Assembly (NCBI RefSeq): GCF_021869535.1
Contig: NW_026262669.1
Location: 310,001-374,000 of the forward strand
Source of the DNA: Mytilus californianus
Lineage: Eukaryota; Mollusca; Bivalvia; Mytilida; Mytilidae
Reading direction: 5' to 3'
Length of the DNA: 64,000 bases
Each line of letters opens with the position of its first letter. The first letter of the stretch is position 1. The notes under the pieces were generated by a model. It had not been told where the DNA came from. It saw only the letters and a list, made by a program, of their open reading frames with translations, and made no database searches. Positions 26,706 to 37,400 of the stretch are shown piece after piece. Made by a program: the position numbers and the translations under genes.

Positions 26706-27456
26706 GTTGTTATTTATTATGAAATCTACGCTTATTATGAATTTTTCCTTTTAAAAAAGACAAAAGACAAATAATTTTACAAGGAAATAATCTTGGGTTT
26801 CACATATACATGTACATATTTACACTTGTAGTACTAGTAGTACATTCCTGGCAACCTCTGAAACCATCAATGAGGGAGATCTCCCCATCAGCTATGACAG
26901 CTGAAGGGGAGATTTCGCGCAATTGACATTTTCAAGCTAATTCTATGACATATATACACTATCAGACTATATCCTTCTACAAAACACCAAATTTATATAA
27001 GAGTTATATAGATATACATTATTTGTGTCTCAAATATTGTTAGCTATTTTCTTATTTAACTAAGTACTGGTATATCAGTAATTATTTGATTCTTTAATGT
27101 TGACAGTGCACTTTTTCATAGTACTTATTAAGTTTTACTCTTTTCAAAGAACAGGTAACATAACAAATTCACTATATTGCTAGTGCCGGTCAAATAGCCA
27201 TTTCTATAGAAATATGCTGTTTTGCCGGCATTGAATTAAGATATTTTAATCAGAGCCAAGATGCTATTTTGCCGGTGCCAAGGATGCAGAGCAAAATTTA
27301 TTTAATTTTGATCAAATGATACTTAAAATGATACCAATTTTACCTGATGTAAATTTTTTAAACATGTTAAAGGAAAATGATTAAATATGGTTAATGATGG
27401 GATTGCAATTAATTTATGCTTGAATTTACCAATTTTAATCTTTTCTGTCCCTTCAG

Positions 27457-27518
27457 ATGGCTAAAACTATTACAAGACTGATTCTATTTATTAAACATTG
27501 CGGATATGAAGAAATCAG
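27457..27518 (+). other. Exon-like segment, possible CARD-terminating exon
   Basis: A 62-bp segment with an excellent acceptor (polypyrimidine 'tcttttctgtcccttcag') and a donor (ATCAG|GTAATG). Joined to the CARD exon (which leaves one base), it reads Asp-Gly-stop. Including it would therefore yield a CARD-only protein of about 95 residues or mark the transcript for decay. On its own it has an ATG as its first codon and is open for 20 codons (MAKTITRLILFIKHCGYEE). I do not recognise that peptide. Transcript data would decide whether it is used. Confidence 0.35.
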
Positions 27519-27559
27519 GTAATGCGCTGCTGACACCGGGATTCCACTGTAATTCATTA

Positions 27560-28250
27560 ATAAAAAAATTTCAGTCATAAGATAGGATAAGAAAAATTTA
27601 TTTTGATTCGGCATTAGTCAAATATGCAACACAAGCTCTAAGGAGCTTTTGACCGAATATAAAAAACATATATACATAACATAAAAACAGTCTAAGATAT
27701 AAACAACCTGTAATACAAAGTTAAATCTCACACATACATTGTGTAGCATGCAATAAAAATTTAGCAGCAGATTTAGAATGAAGTAAAGCATGGTTGACCT
27801 ATTTAAAAGTTTAAAATTTAGATTAAAAATATGGTAAACTATCTAAATAAATAGATAACTTTTATAAAAACCAAATAAAAAAGTTTAGAACTATAAAATA
27901 TGCTTGGAGATCTATATTTTCAACATGCATTGATTAATCAATTTCTGGAAATATGTGTCAGAAACTAAAATTCAAATATATATAAAAATCTGTGAAGTAA
28001 TACATCACTACTAGTCCAAAGCAACATAAATAAAAAACAGCTCAAGAGTTATCTGCAAGCAGAATAGCAACATTCCAAACCGTTTGAGGACTGAATAAGA
28101 CATTTAAAATGTGAAAAACTATTTTCAGTCCTGAAATGGTTTGGAAGGCTGTTCCATAAAGTTGCGGCAGCAAATTTGAAAGATTTTTTACCGTTCCAAT
28201 GCTTTGACTCTACCTGTGGAACATCCAGAATATTTACATACCTAAAAAAA
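27560..28250. other. Intronic AT-rich DNA, no gene; probable old repeat
   Basis: 'aacacaagctctaaggagct' and 'cagtcctgaaatggtttgg' look like pieces of a dispersed element read in reverse, but I cannot name it. No coding or RNA feature is seen. Confidence 0.35.
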
Positions 28251-28252
28251 TA

Positions 28253-28548
28253 CTAGGCATTTGCAAGTCTCATTTCCATGGAGATTATATAGCCCCACCC
28301 CCTTATCATGGTTCATTGACTTTGAAACTTTTACATACAATGTAGTTTACAAGTTAATGTTTGTGTTTAGGTTTGTTTAAAGGGAACGACTTATGATAAG
28401 TCAATGGTATTTGGTATGCTGTTGTATTAGCTGTATTAGTATTGGCACATCTCATTTCCATGGAGATTGTTCAGCTCTGTACTTTCAGTCAAGGTTCATT
28501 GACTTTGAATATTTGCATTACTTACAAAAATGTACATGTTAAAGTATT
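28253..28548. repeat. Direct duplication of about 105 bp
   Basis: 'tctcatttccatggagatt' followed about 40 bp later by 'ggttcattgactttgaa' and then 'ttacatacaatgta/ttacaaaaatgtaca' occurs at about 28,268-28,360 and again at 28,449-28,545, with moderate divergence. Confidence 0.75.
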
Positions 28549-29084
28549 GCTATTTTAATTTCAACATTTGCATTATCAAAATAGCAAAAAGGCGAGACAT
28601 ATCTCTGTATTAACAGTTTAAAATGTATTACCATTATTTTGCATTTTTTCTTATTAATTAATAGATAGATAGAAACTTTGAAAAGCATAAATGATCAACA
28701 GGAGAAATAGGTTAAATTATTTTTGTGTTTTTTGCTGTGCATGTTATGCTTTTTTGTCATGGATGTATAGCCTATATTCTTGATTTTTTTTAGCATAGAT
28801 GAAATTGTCAGTTGTCTTCTGATAGGAGATATTATCCTTTAATTATGATTTTTACCCATCTTTGTATTTTGGGCAAAAACTAAAAGATGGAGGGAAAGTG
28901 TAAACAGAAAAAAATCAGCAATAAAAGATCAACAATAAAGAGAAATTTTGTCATGGATATATTAATTATGTTCTATTCTAAAATATTTGAGAGTTTTCAT
29001 TGTTTTAAAATGCACATAGATCTACATGTACATGTAGGTGAGAGACACAGATTTTTAGAGCCTCTAGTTTTAATAGAAACTAAA

Positions 29085-29480
29085 AAAAACCTGTGCGAGT
29101 TTGAATGTCCAATTAGTAGCTTCTGTCTCGGTGTTACACAGGTGCTCCTAGAACACTAATGATTAAAACATTTCTCAGCGGTGCTAGTTTGTAGTATTGC
29201 TTTTTTTTTAAGGAAAGGTGCGAGTCAAGTTCTGGTTTCTGTGTGATACGGGTGCTCCGAGAACAGAGGAAATTACTAAGAGTTAAGACAATCGAGAATT
29301 CTCTGATGATTTAAAACATTTCTTCAGTGGTGCGAGTTTGTAGTATTTTTTTTTCGAATGGTGTGAATTCTATTTCTGTGTGACACGGGTGCTCCGAGAA
29401 AGAAGGAATTTACTAAGAGAAGAAGAAAACAATCTAATGATTAAACACATTTCTTCGAGTTTGTTATATTTCTTTTATAT
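29085..29480 (+). repeat. Segmental repeat, copy 1 (about 390 bp)
   Basis: The text from 'gagtttgaatgtccaattag' through 'gtgctccgagaac' to 'cacatttcttcgagtttgtt' recurs at 30,915-31,445. Within each copy the 'ggtgcgagt..tctgtgtgacacgggtgctccgagaa' block is itself repeated two or three times, so the element has an internal tandem structure. The short open frames here are not convincing genes. Confidence 0.8.
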
Positions 29481-29504
29481 ATGACCGCAAAAATTTAATT
29501 TTTT

Positions 29505-29885
29505 TTTGTCGTATATTGGTATCACGTTGTCGTCGTCGTCCGAAGACAGATGGTTTCCGGATAATAACTTTAGTATAAGTAAATAGAAATCAATAATTTT
29601 TTAACACAAGGTTTATAACCACTAAAGGAAGGTTGGGATTGATTTTGGGGGTTATGATCGCAACTGTTTAAGAATTAGGGGCCAAAAAAGGGGCCCAAAT
29701 AAGCATTTTTGTAGATTCCAGACAATAACTTGTGTTAAAGTGTATGAATCTCTCTGAAATTATACCACAAGTTTCCATACTACAAAGGGATGGTTAGGAT
29801 TGACTTAGGGGGGTTATAGTTCAAACCATTTAGGAATTAGGGGCAAAAAAGGGGGAAAAACAAGGGTTTTTCTGGTTAAAGGACA
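29505..29885 (+). mobile_element. Dispersed bivalve repeat with two 'GAATTAGGGGCCAAAAA' units
   Basis: After a GTCGTCGTCGTCCG head, two diverged units of about 150 bp carry 'ggttgggattgattttgggg' and 'aattaggggccaaaaaaggg'. From memory this is a common repeat in bivalve genomes. Non-coding. Confidence 0.7.
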
Positions 29886-29900
29886 ATTGAGACAATTTAA

Positions 29901-29969
29901 AAGCAGTGTAAGGGAGGTAATCCAAATCAATTTAAGTAACAATGTTTGATTACCTCCCTTACACTGCTT
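29901..29969. repeat. Perfect 21-bp inverted repeat with a 27-bp loop
   Basis: The arm at 29,901-29,921 (aagcagtgtaagggaggta + at) is exactly reverse-complemented at 29,949-29,969. It may be a tiny foldback or MITE remnant. 'taagggaggtaat' resembles the ends of other bivalve MITEs. Confidence 0.9.
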
Positions 29970-30714
29970 GTAAATTATGTATTAAGAAATGATGATTGTC
30001 TGAGATACTGCCCATAACTTGAGGGGAAGAATTATTTTTTGGAATAAGGGAAAGGGGGGAGGTGAAAAAAATTAGAGGGGGACAATTTTTCTCATTTCAG
30101 ATTTCAGAAATTAAAAGAAAATTTCTTAAAAACAATTTTTTTTGGGGGTTAATATTCAACAGCATAGTGTATTGCACAAATGCAAAAAAAACGGGGTAAA
30201 GTTTATTTTTTTTTTGGGGGGGGTGTCAATTCGCATAGTGTATTGCACAAAAGCAAACAATTGAATATAAATTCAAATCATATAACCAATTTGAAGTTCT
30301 TTGACTACAGTTATTCTGTGTCAGAAACCTATTATGTGTCAAAAATTTAATTACAATCCAAATTCAGACCTGTATCAAGCGTGAATATTGTGTCCATTTT
30401 AGTCCCAACTTTTCAGGGTTGGACATCTGCATTCGTATCCAGCTGCGCTCAGTGAAGCAATTTATTTTTAAGTGGTGCAAGTTTGATAAACATGATAAAG
30501 TGATGGAAGATTGAAGTTGTAATAATTAGTGAGAGTGCTTGAGTGGGGTGAGTTGGCCTACATGTAGTGCAGATTTGTCATAAATTCAAGACAAATTGAA
30601 AAAACCCACGCGAGCACGGCTTGAAGACTACTTGAAATGTTTATGGTGATATACAGCTTTGGTTCGTGTTTCTCAAACTGTTTTTATGCACTGATGCATT
30701 ATGTTGATAGTTTT

Positions 30715-30881
30715 CAGTGGCAGATCCAGAAATTTTCATAAGGGGGGCCCACTGACTGCCTAAGAGGGGGCCACTCTGGACAGTCATGCTTTAGTGATTC
30801 CCTAAATAATCAACCAAATTTTTCCCACAAAAGGGGCCGGGGGGCCTGGGTCTCCTGGAAAACCCTCTAAATCTGCCTCTG
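30715..30881. mobile_element. MITE, CAGTGGCAGATCCAG ends, 5-bp TSD (GTTTT)
   Basis: The left end CAGTGGCAGATCCAG and right end AATCTGCCTCTG are inverted. They are flanked by 'gtttt' at 30,710-30,714 and 30,882-30,886. The G-rich/C-rich interior is like the 21,247 and 21,851 copies. It sits inside the second copy of the 29,085 segmental repeat region. Confidence 0.85.
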
Positions 30882-30899
30882 GTTTTGATTAGTTTGTCA

Positions 30900-31530
30900 G
30901 TTTTTCTTCCATAGGAGTTTGAATGTCCAATTAGTAGCTTCTGTCTCGGTGTTACACAGGTGCTCCTATAATGGAGGAAATAACTCAGAGAAGAAGAAGA
31001 CAACCTAGAACACAGTTTTACCCTTGTCCGTCTGCACGTCTTACGTATGTATGTCCAAAATTGGTTTCCGTTCTCTAACTTAAGTTTGCCTCAACCAAAT
31101 GTTATGAAACTTATACACAATGCTTATTACCACAAAACACAGATGAAATTTGAGTTTTGGTGGTGTCACTTTTACCGTTTTAGTTTTTTTCAAAAGGTGC
31201 AAGTCAAGTTCTGTCTCTATGTGATACGGGTGCTCCGAGAATGGAGGAAATAACTGAGAGAAGGCAATCTAGAACTCTCTGATGATTTAAAACATTTCTT
31301 CATTGGTGTGAGTTTGTAGTATTTTTTTTCAAGTGGTGTCTGTTCTGTCTCTGTGTGACATGGGTGCTCTGAGAAAGGAGGAATTTACTAAGAGAAGAAG
31401 AAAACAGTCTCATGTTTAAACACATTTCTACGAGTTTGTTATGTTTCTTTTTTTTTGAGTGGTGCGAGTTTGATAAAGTGATGCAAGTTGTAATAATTAG
31501 TGAGAGTGTTTGAGTGGGGCGAGTTGGCCT
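30900..31530 (+). repeat. Segmental repeat, copy 2
   Basis: Matches 29,085-29,480 as described there. It continues with 'gataaagtgatg.aagttgtaataattagtgagagtg', which also occurs at 30,495-30,540. This copy has an extra CCGTCTGCACGTCTTACG-headed block at 31,020-31,180. Confidence 0.75.
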
Positions 31531-31553
31531 AGTGCCAAGTTGTCATGAATTAA

Positions 31554-31717
31554 GAAATAATTCATGAAAGCCATAGATTTGTTGGAAATTTACACATGGC
31601 CTGGGCCGTGATATTTGAATTTTATCCTGAGTGTTAGCGAGGGATAAAATTAACGAATATCACATCCCAGGCCATGTGTAAATTTAAAACAAATCTATGG
31701 CTTCCATGAATTATTTC
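31554..31717. mobile_element. Long-hairpin MITE, about 74-bp arms
   Basis: The left arm (31,554-31,627; 'gaaataattcatgaaagcca', 'tttacacatggcctggg') is reverse-complemented at 31,642-31,717, with about 90% identity by eye and a 14-bp loop. Transcribed from either strand it would fold into a long hairpin RNA. No coding capacity. Confidence 0.85.
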
Positions 31718-32194
31718 GATTCTAATAGGACAAATACGGTCATTAAAAAACTGAAGCGAGGGTGGGTATGCCGTGTGTGTGGCTGTTCTTTTTTACTCCC
31801 TGTTAGATAAAGCTAAAACATTCTAATAAATCTGTAGCTTGCATGAATTATTTCGTAAACAACTGCTAGATAAAATGTGCTTAATTCTTTTAATTCTCAA
31901 ACCCAACATTTGCCATTTTTAATTTACATGTTTTTCTCGTAAGCTACCGTAAAATCCAAAGTTGACATTACGTAACTAAGGAGCCGCCATGTTGACTTGC
32001 TGAAATCAGTAAATATGCGAATAGTGCAATAAAATAGAAAATAAAACAACACCTACCTCAAAAATCCATTTTAATGTAATATTATACGAATTTCGATGGT
32101 TCACGTAACGGAAAAATTTCAGCTTTAGCGTTTTCATTTGTATGACGTCATGTTTTGAAATGACTTGAATGCGCCAAAAGCATTAATGGACTGG

Positions 32195-32199
<5 letters not shown>

Positions 32200-32250
<51 letters not shown>

Positions 32251-33461
32251 CGTCCGTCAGTCCGTCAGTCCATCAGTCCTGTTTCTTGTCATCGCAACTC
32301 CTCTCAAACCACACAACAGAATTTCACGAAACCTTTTTAGATAATAAGGACATACTATGTAGTTGTGCATATCGACAGGAAATTGCGATTCAATTTTTTT
32401 TCTAGGAGTTACACCCCTTTGAACTTATTTGTTTCAATGTACTACTGCAACATTTTGTCATCGCAACTCCTCTGATACCACACAACAGAATTTCATTAAA
32501 CCTTTTTAGATAATAAGGACATACTATGTAGATGTGCATATCGACAGGAAATTACGGCTCAATTTTTTTTCTAGGAGTTACACCCCTTTGAACTTATTTG
32601 TTTCAATGTACTACTGCAACATTTTGTCATCGCAACTCCTCTGATACCACACAACAGAATTTCATTAAACCTTTTTAGATAATAAGGACATACTATGTAG
32701 ATGTGCATATCGACAGGAAATTACGGTTCAATTTTTTTTCTAGGAGTTACGCCCCTTTGAACTGATTTGCTTCAATGTACTACTGCAACAGTTTGTCATC
32801 GCAACTCCTCTGATACCACACAACAGAATTTCATGAAACCTTTTTAGATAATAAGGACATACTATGTAGATGTGCATATCGACAGGAAATTACGGTTCAA
32901 TTTTTTTTCTAGGAGTTACGCCCCTTTGAACTTATTTGCTTCAATGTACTACTGCAACAGTTTGTCATCGCAACTCCTCTGATACCACACAACATAATTT
33001 CATGATACCTTTTTAGATAATAAGGACATACTATGTAGATGTGCATATCGACAGGAAATTACGGTTCAATTTTTTTTCTAGGAGTTATGCCCCTTTAAAC
33101 TTATTTGCTTCAATGTACTACTGCAACAGTTTGTCATCGCAACTCCTCTGAAACCACACAACAGAATTTCATGAAACTTTGTAGATAATAAGGACATACT
33201 ATGTAGATGTGCATATCGACAGGAAATTACGGTTCAATTTTTTTTCTAGGCGTTATGCCCCTTTGAACTTATTTGCTTCAATGTACTTCTGCAACAGTTT
33301 GTCATCGCAACTCCTCTGAAACCACACAACATAATTTCATGAAACTTTGTAGATAATAAGGACATACTATGTACATGTGCATATTGACAGGAAATTATGA
33401 TTCAATTTTTTTTCTTACACATATTTTATTTCTCCAATGACAATGTGGGGACGTGGGGTAT
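32200..33461 (+). mobile_element. Non-autonomous element with seven 169-bp internal tandem units
   Basis: The ends ATACCCCACG (32,200-32,209) and CGTGGGGTAT (33,452-33,461) are inverted repeats. A CCGTCCGTCCGTCAGTCCG head follows the left end. The body holds units starting 'tgtcatcgcaactcctct' at 32,287, 32,456, 32,625, 32,794, 32,963, 33,132 and 33,300, a constant 169 bp except the last step of 168. Each carries 'gataataaggacatactatg' and 'cgacaggaaattacgg'. I recall this element from Mytilus DNA. It encodes no protein. Confidence 0.85.
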
Positions 33462-34208
33462 GTGAGCGAGCTCACTAAGGTTCTTTAATTTATTTTATTT
33501 TTATTTTGTAGATTTCTCCGAGCTCTTGTGCATTAATTCTTTTTGTTATGCATCCGAATTAGTATAAAAGTTCTGTAGTCTTTTTTTCAATTACAATTTT
33601 TAAAACAATAAAATCGGCATAGCGTTTGTAAATAGGTTCCAATATGTGTGGATTTACAAGGGAGGTATATTGTAACATCCATTTTTATGTATATCTCTGA
33701 GTCTGCGCCTAGTATAGATATATTGAGAATTTTATCACGGTGTTGTTTACAAAGCGAAAGAAGCACGTCATATTAGAATTCAAGACAAATTGAATACAAA
33801 ACCATTTCCGCCTGCTTACAAAACGTAGACGGTAAGGAACCAGCTACGGAACTTTATTTGGGGTTTAATTAATTAAGCTACGCTAATTAAAGTAATTAAT
33901 ATATGAAGTTATAAAGTACATTACATACACTAACTATTTATTATTATATAATACTTCAGACGATTGTCGGCTCGGAGACAAACTGGCTAAAATATTTTGG
34001 TCTCTAAATTTGATAGTATAGATTATGTCTGAACACAAATTAACTTTTTTGGCCAAATCACTTATCCCAAGTTTTGATTGCTGTCTTGAATTGTTTTATA
34101 ATGAAAGAAAATATTGAAAATGAGTATGGACAAAATGTCCCACCAACTAACGAATTGGTTGGATCACAGCACTGATTATTCTTTGATTTCATCAGGGTAA
34201 CATTACAG
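33462..34208. other. Intronic DNA, no gene seen
   Basis: AT-rich. The phrase 'ggatcacagcac.ga..at.ctttgattt' (34,161-34,190) recurs at 57,502-57,530, so part of it is a low-copy repeat. Confidence 0.4.
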
Positions 34209-34230
34209 GCACACCTACAGACAGGCCCAG
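34209..34230 (+). other. Candidate 22-bp microexon, weak
   Basis: 'cattacag|gcacacc..ggcccag|gtatgc' has usable splice sites. From the CARD exon phase it would add GTPTDRP in frame and leave two bases. Microexons this short arise by chance often, so I treat it only as a possibility. Confidence 0.15.
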
Positions 34231-34350
34231 GTATGCCTTTTGATGAATATTTTTTTCTTTTTTAATATAGTTTATTCAAAACCCTGTCTCATATGTATAA
34301 TATGCCCTTACCTCTATTGTTTTTAATTCAGTTTGATTATAAGTTAGTTT

Positions 34351-34459
34351 CAGTAATATCAAGGATCTTCCAATTCCTAGTACAAATCTTAATTTCCAAA
34401 TATCTGCTGGTAGATGTTGGAATTCCAAATGTGTACTAGGATGATTCTGGATCTTACTG
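34351..34459. mobile_element. Palindromic MITE, shorter relative of 15,998
   Basis: The left end 'cagtaatatcaaggatc' with inner 'tcctagtaca' pairs with the right 'tgtactagga' and 'ctggatcttactg'. 109 bp, non-coding. Confidence 0.7.
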
Positions 34460-34477
34460 ATTTCCAATTTATACTGT

Positions 34478-37400
34478 AAAGCCTGGTTGTCACTATCAAA
34501 GTTAACTTGGTCAAAGTTTTCTTTGATCAGGTAACATTGGTCCAAGTCTCTGGTTGTCACTCTCAAAGTTTTCTTTGATCAGGTAACATTGGTCCAAGTC
34601 TCTGGTTGTCACTATCAAAGTTTTCTTTGATCAGGTAACATTGGTCTAAGTCTCTGGTTGTCACTCTCAAAGTTTTCTTTGATCAGGTAACATTGGTCCA
34701 AGTCTCTGGTTGTCACTCTCAAAGTTTTCTTTGATCAGGTAACATTGGTCCAAGTCTCTGGTTGTCACTATCAAAGTTTTCTTTGGTTAGGTAGCATTGG
34801 TCTAAGTCTCTGGTTGTCACTATCAAAGTTTTCTTTGATCAGGTAACATTGGTCCAAGTTTCTGGTTGTCACTATCAAAGTTTTCTTTGATCAGGTAACA
34901 TTGGTCCAAGTCTCTGGTTGTCACTCTCATAGTTTTCTTTGATCAGGTAACATTGGTCCAAGTCTCTGGTTGTCACTCTCAAAGTTTTCTTTGATCAGGT
35001 AACATTGGTCCAAGTCTCTGGTTGTCACTATCAAAGTTTTCTTTGGTTAGGTAACATTGGTCTAAGTCTCTGGTTGTTTCTATCAAAGTTTTCTTTGATC
35101 AGGTAACATTGGTCCAAGTCTCTGGTTGTCACTATCAAAGTTTTCTTTGATCAGGTAACATTGGTCCAAGTCTCTGGTTGTCACTCTCAAAGTTTTCTTT
35201 GATCAGGTAACATTGGTCCAAGTCTCTGGTTGTCACTATCAAAGTTTTCTTTGGTTAGGTAACATTGGTCTAAGTCTCTGGTTGTCACTATCAAAGTTTT
35301 CTTTGGTTAGGTAACATTGGTCTAAGTCTCTGGTTGTCACTATCAAAGTTTTCTTTGATCAGGTAACATTGGTCCAAGTCTCTGGTTGTCACTCTCAAAG
35401 TTTTCTTTGATCAGGTAACATTGGTCCAAGTCTCTGGTTGTCACTATCAAAGTTTTCTTTGGTTAGGTAACATTGGTCTAAGTCTCTGGTTGTCACTATC
35501 AAAGTTTTCTTTGGTTAGGTAACATTGGTCTAAGTCTCTGGTTGTCACTATCAAAGTTTTCTTTGATCAGGTAACATTGGTCCAAGTCTCTGGTTGTCAC
35601 TATCAAAGTTTTCTTTGATCAGGTAACATTGGTCCAAGTCTCTGGTTGTCACTATCAAAGTTTTCTTTGGTTAGGTAGCATTGGTCTAAGTCTCTGGTTG
35701 TCACTATCAAAGTTTTCTTTGATCAGGTAACATTGGTCCAAGTTTCTGGTTGTCACTATCAAAGTTTTCTTTGATCAGGTAACATTGGTCCAAGTCTCTG
35801 GTTGTCACTCTCATAGTTTTCTTTGATCAGGTAACATTGGTCCAAGTCTCTGGTTGTCACTCTCAAAGTTTTCTTTGATCAGGTAACATTGGTCCAAGTC
35901 TCTGGTTGTCACTATCAAAGTTTTCTTTGGTTAGGTAACATTGGTCTAAGTCTCTGGTTGTCACTATCAAAGTTTTCTTTGATCAGGTAACATTGGTCCA
36001 AGTCTCTGGTTGTCACTATCAAAGTTTTCTTTGATCAGGTAACATTGGTCCAAGTCTCTGGTTGTCACTCTCAAAGTTTTCTTTGATCAGGTAACATTGG
36101 TCCAAGTCTCTGGTTGTCACTATCAAAGTTTTCTTTGGTTAGGTAACATTGGTCTAAGTCTCTGGTTGTCACTATCAAAGTTTTCTTTGGTTAGGTAACA
36201 TTGGTCTAAGTCTCTGGTTGTCACTATCAAAGTTTTCTTTGATCAGGTAACATTGGTCCAAGTCTCTGGTTGTCACTATCAAAGTTTTCTTTGATCAGGT
36301 AACATTGGTCCAAGTCTCTGGTTGTCACTATCAAAGTTTTCTTTGGTTAGGTAACATTGGTCTAAGTCTCTGGTTGTCACTATCAAAGTTTTCTTTGATC
36401 AGGTAACATTGGTCCAAGTCTCTGGTTGTCACTATCAAAGTTTTCTTTGATCAGGTAACATTGGTCCAAGTCTCTGGTTGTCACTCTCAAAGTTTTCTTT
36501 GATCAGGTAACATTGGTCCAAGTCTCTGGTTGTCACTATCAAAGTTTTCTTTGGTTAGGTAGCATTGGTCTAAGTCTCTGGTTGTCACTATCAAAGTTTT
36601 CTTTGATCAGGTAACATTGGTCCAAGTTTCTGGTTGTCACTATCAAAGTTTTCTTTGATCAGGTAACATTGGTCCAAGTCTCTGGTTGTCACTCTCATAG
36701 TTTTCTTTGATCAGGTAACATTGGTCCAAGTCTCTGGTTGTCACTCTCAAAGTTTTCTTTGATCAGGTAACATTGGTCCAAGTCTCTGGTTGTCACTATC
36801 AAAGTTTTCTTTGGTTAGGTAACATTGGTCTAAGTCTCTGGTTGTCACTATCAAAGTTTTCTTTGATCAGGTAACATTGGTCCAAGTCTCTGGTTGTCAC
36901 TATCAAAGTTTTCTTTGATCAGGTAACATTGGTCCAAGTCTCTGGTTGTCACTCTCAAAGTTTTCTTTGATCAGGTAACATTGGTCCAAGTCTCTGGTTG
37001 TCACTATCAAAGTTTTCTTTGGTTAGGTAACATTGGTCTAAGTCTCTGGTTGTCACTATCAAAGTTTTCTTTGGTTAGGTAACATTGGTCTAAGTCTCTG
37101 GTTGTCACTATCAAAGTTTTCTTTGATCAGGTAACATTGGTCCAAGTCTCTGGTTGTCACTCTCAAAGTTTTCTTTGATCAGGTAACATTGGTCCAAGTC
37201 TCTGGTTGTCACTATCAAAGTTTTCTTTGGTTAGGTAACATTGGTCTAAGTCTCTGGTTGTCACTATCAAAGTTTTCTTTGGTTAGGTAACATTGGTCTA
37301 AGTCTCTGGTTGTCACTATCAAAGTTTTCTTTGATCAGGTAACATTGGTCCAAGTCTCTGGTTGTCACTATCAAAGTTTTCTTTGATCAGGTAACATTGG

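Noticed and set aside
28887..29159. 90-residue plus-strand frame as a gene
   Set aside because: It crosses a degraded dispersed-element end and the start of a local duplication; no splice or domain evidence.
34276..34566. Minus-strand 96-residue frame
   Set aside because: It spans a palindromic MITE and the first satellite units, with no domain.
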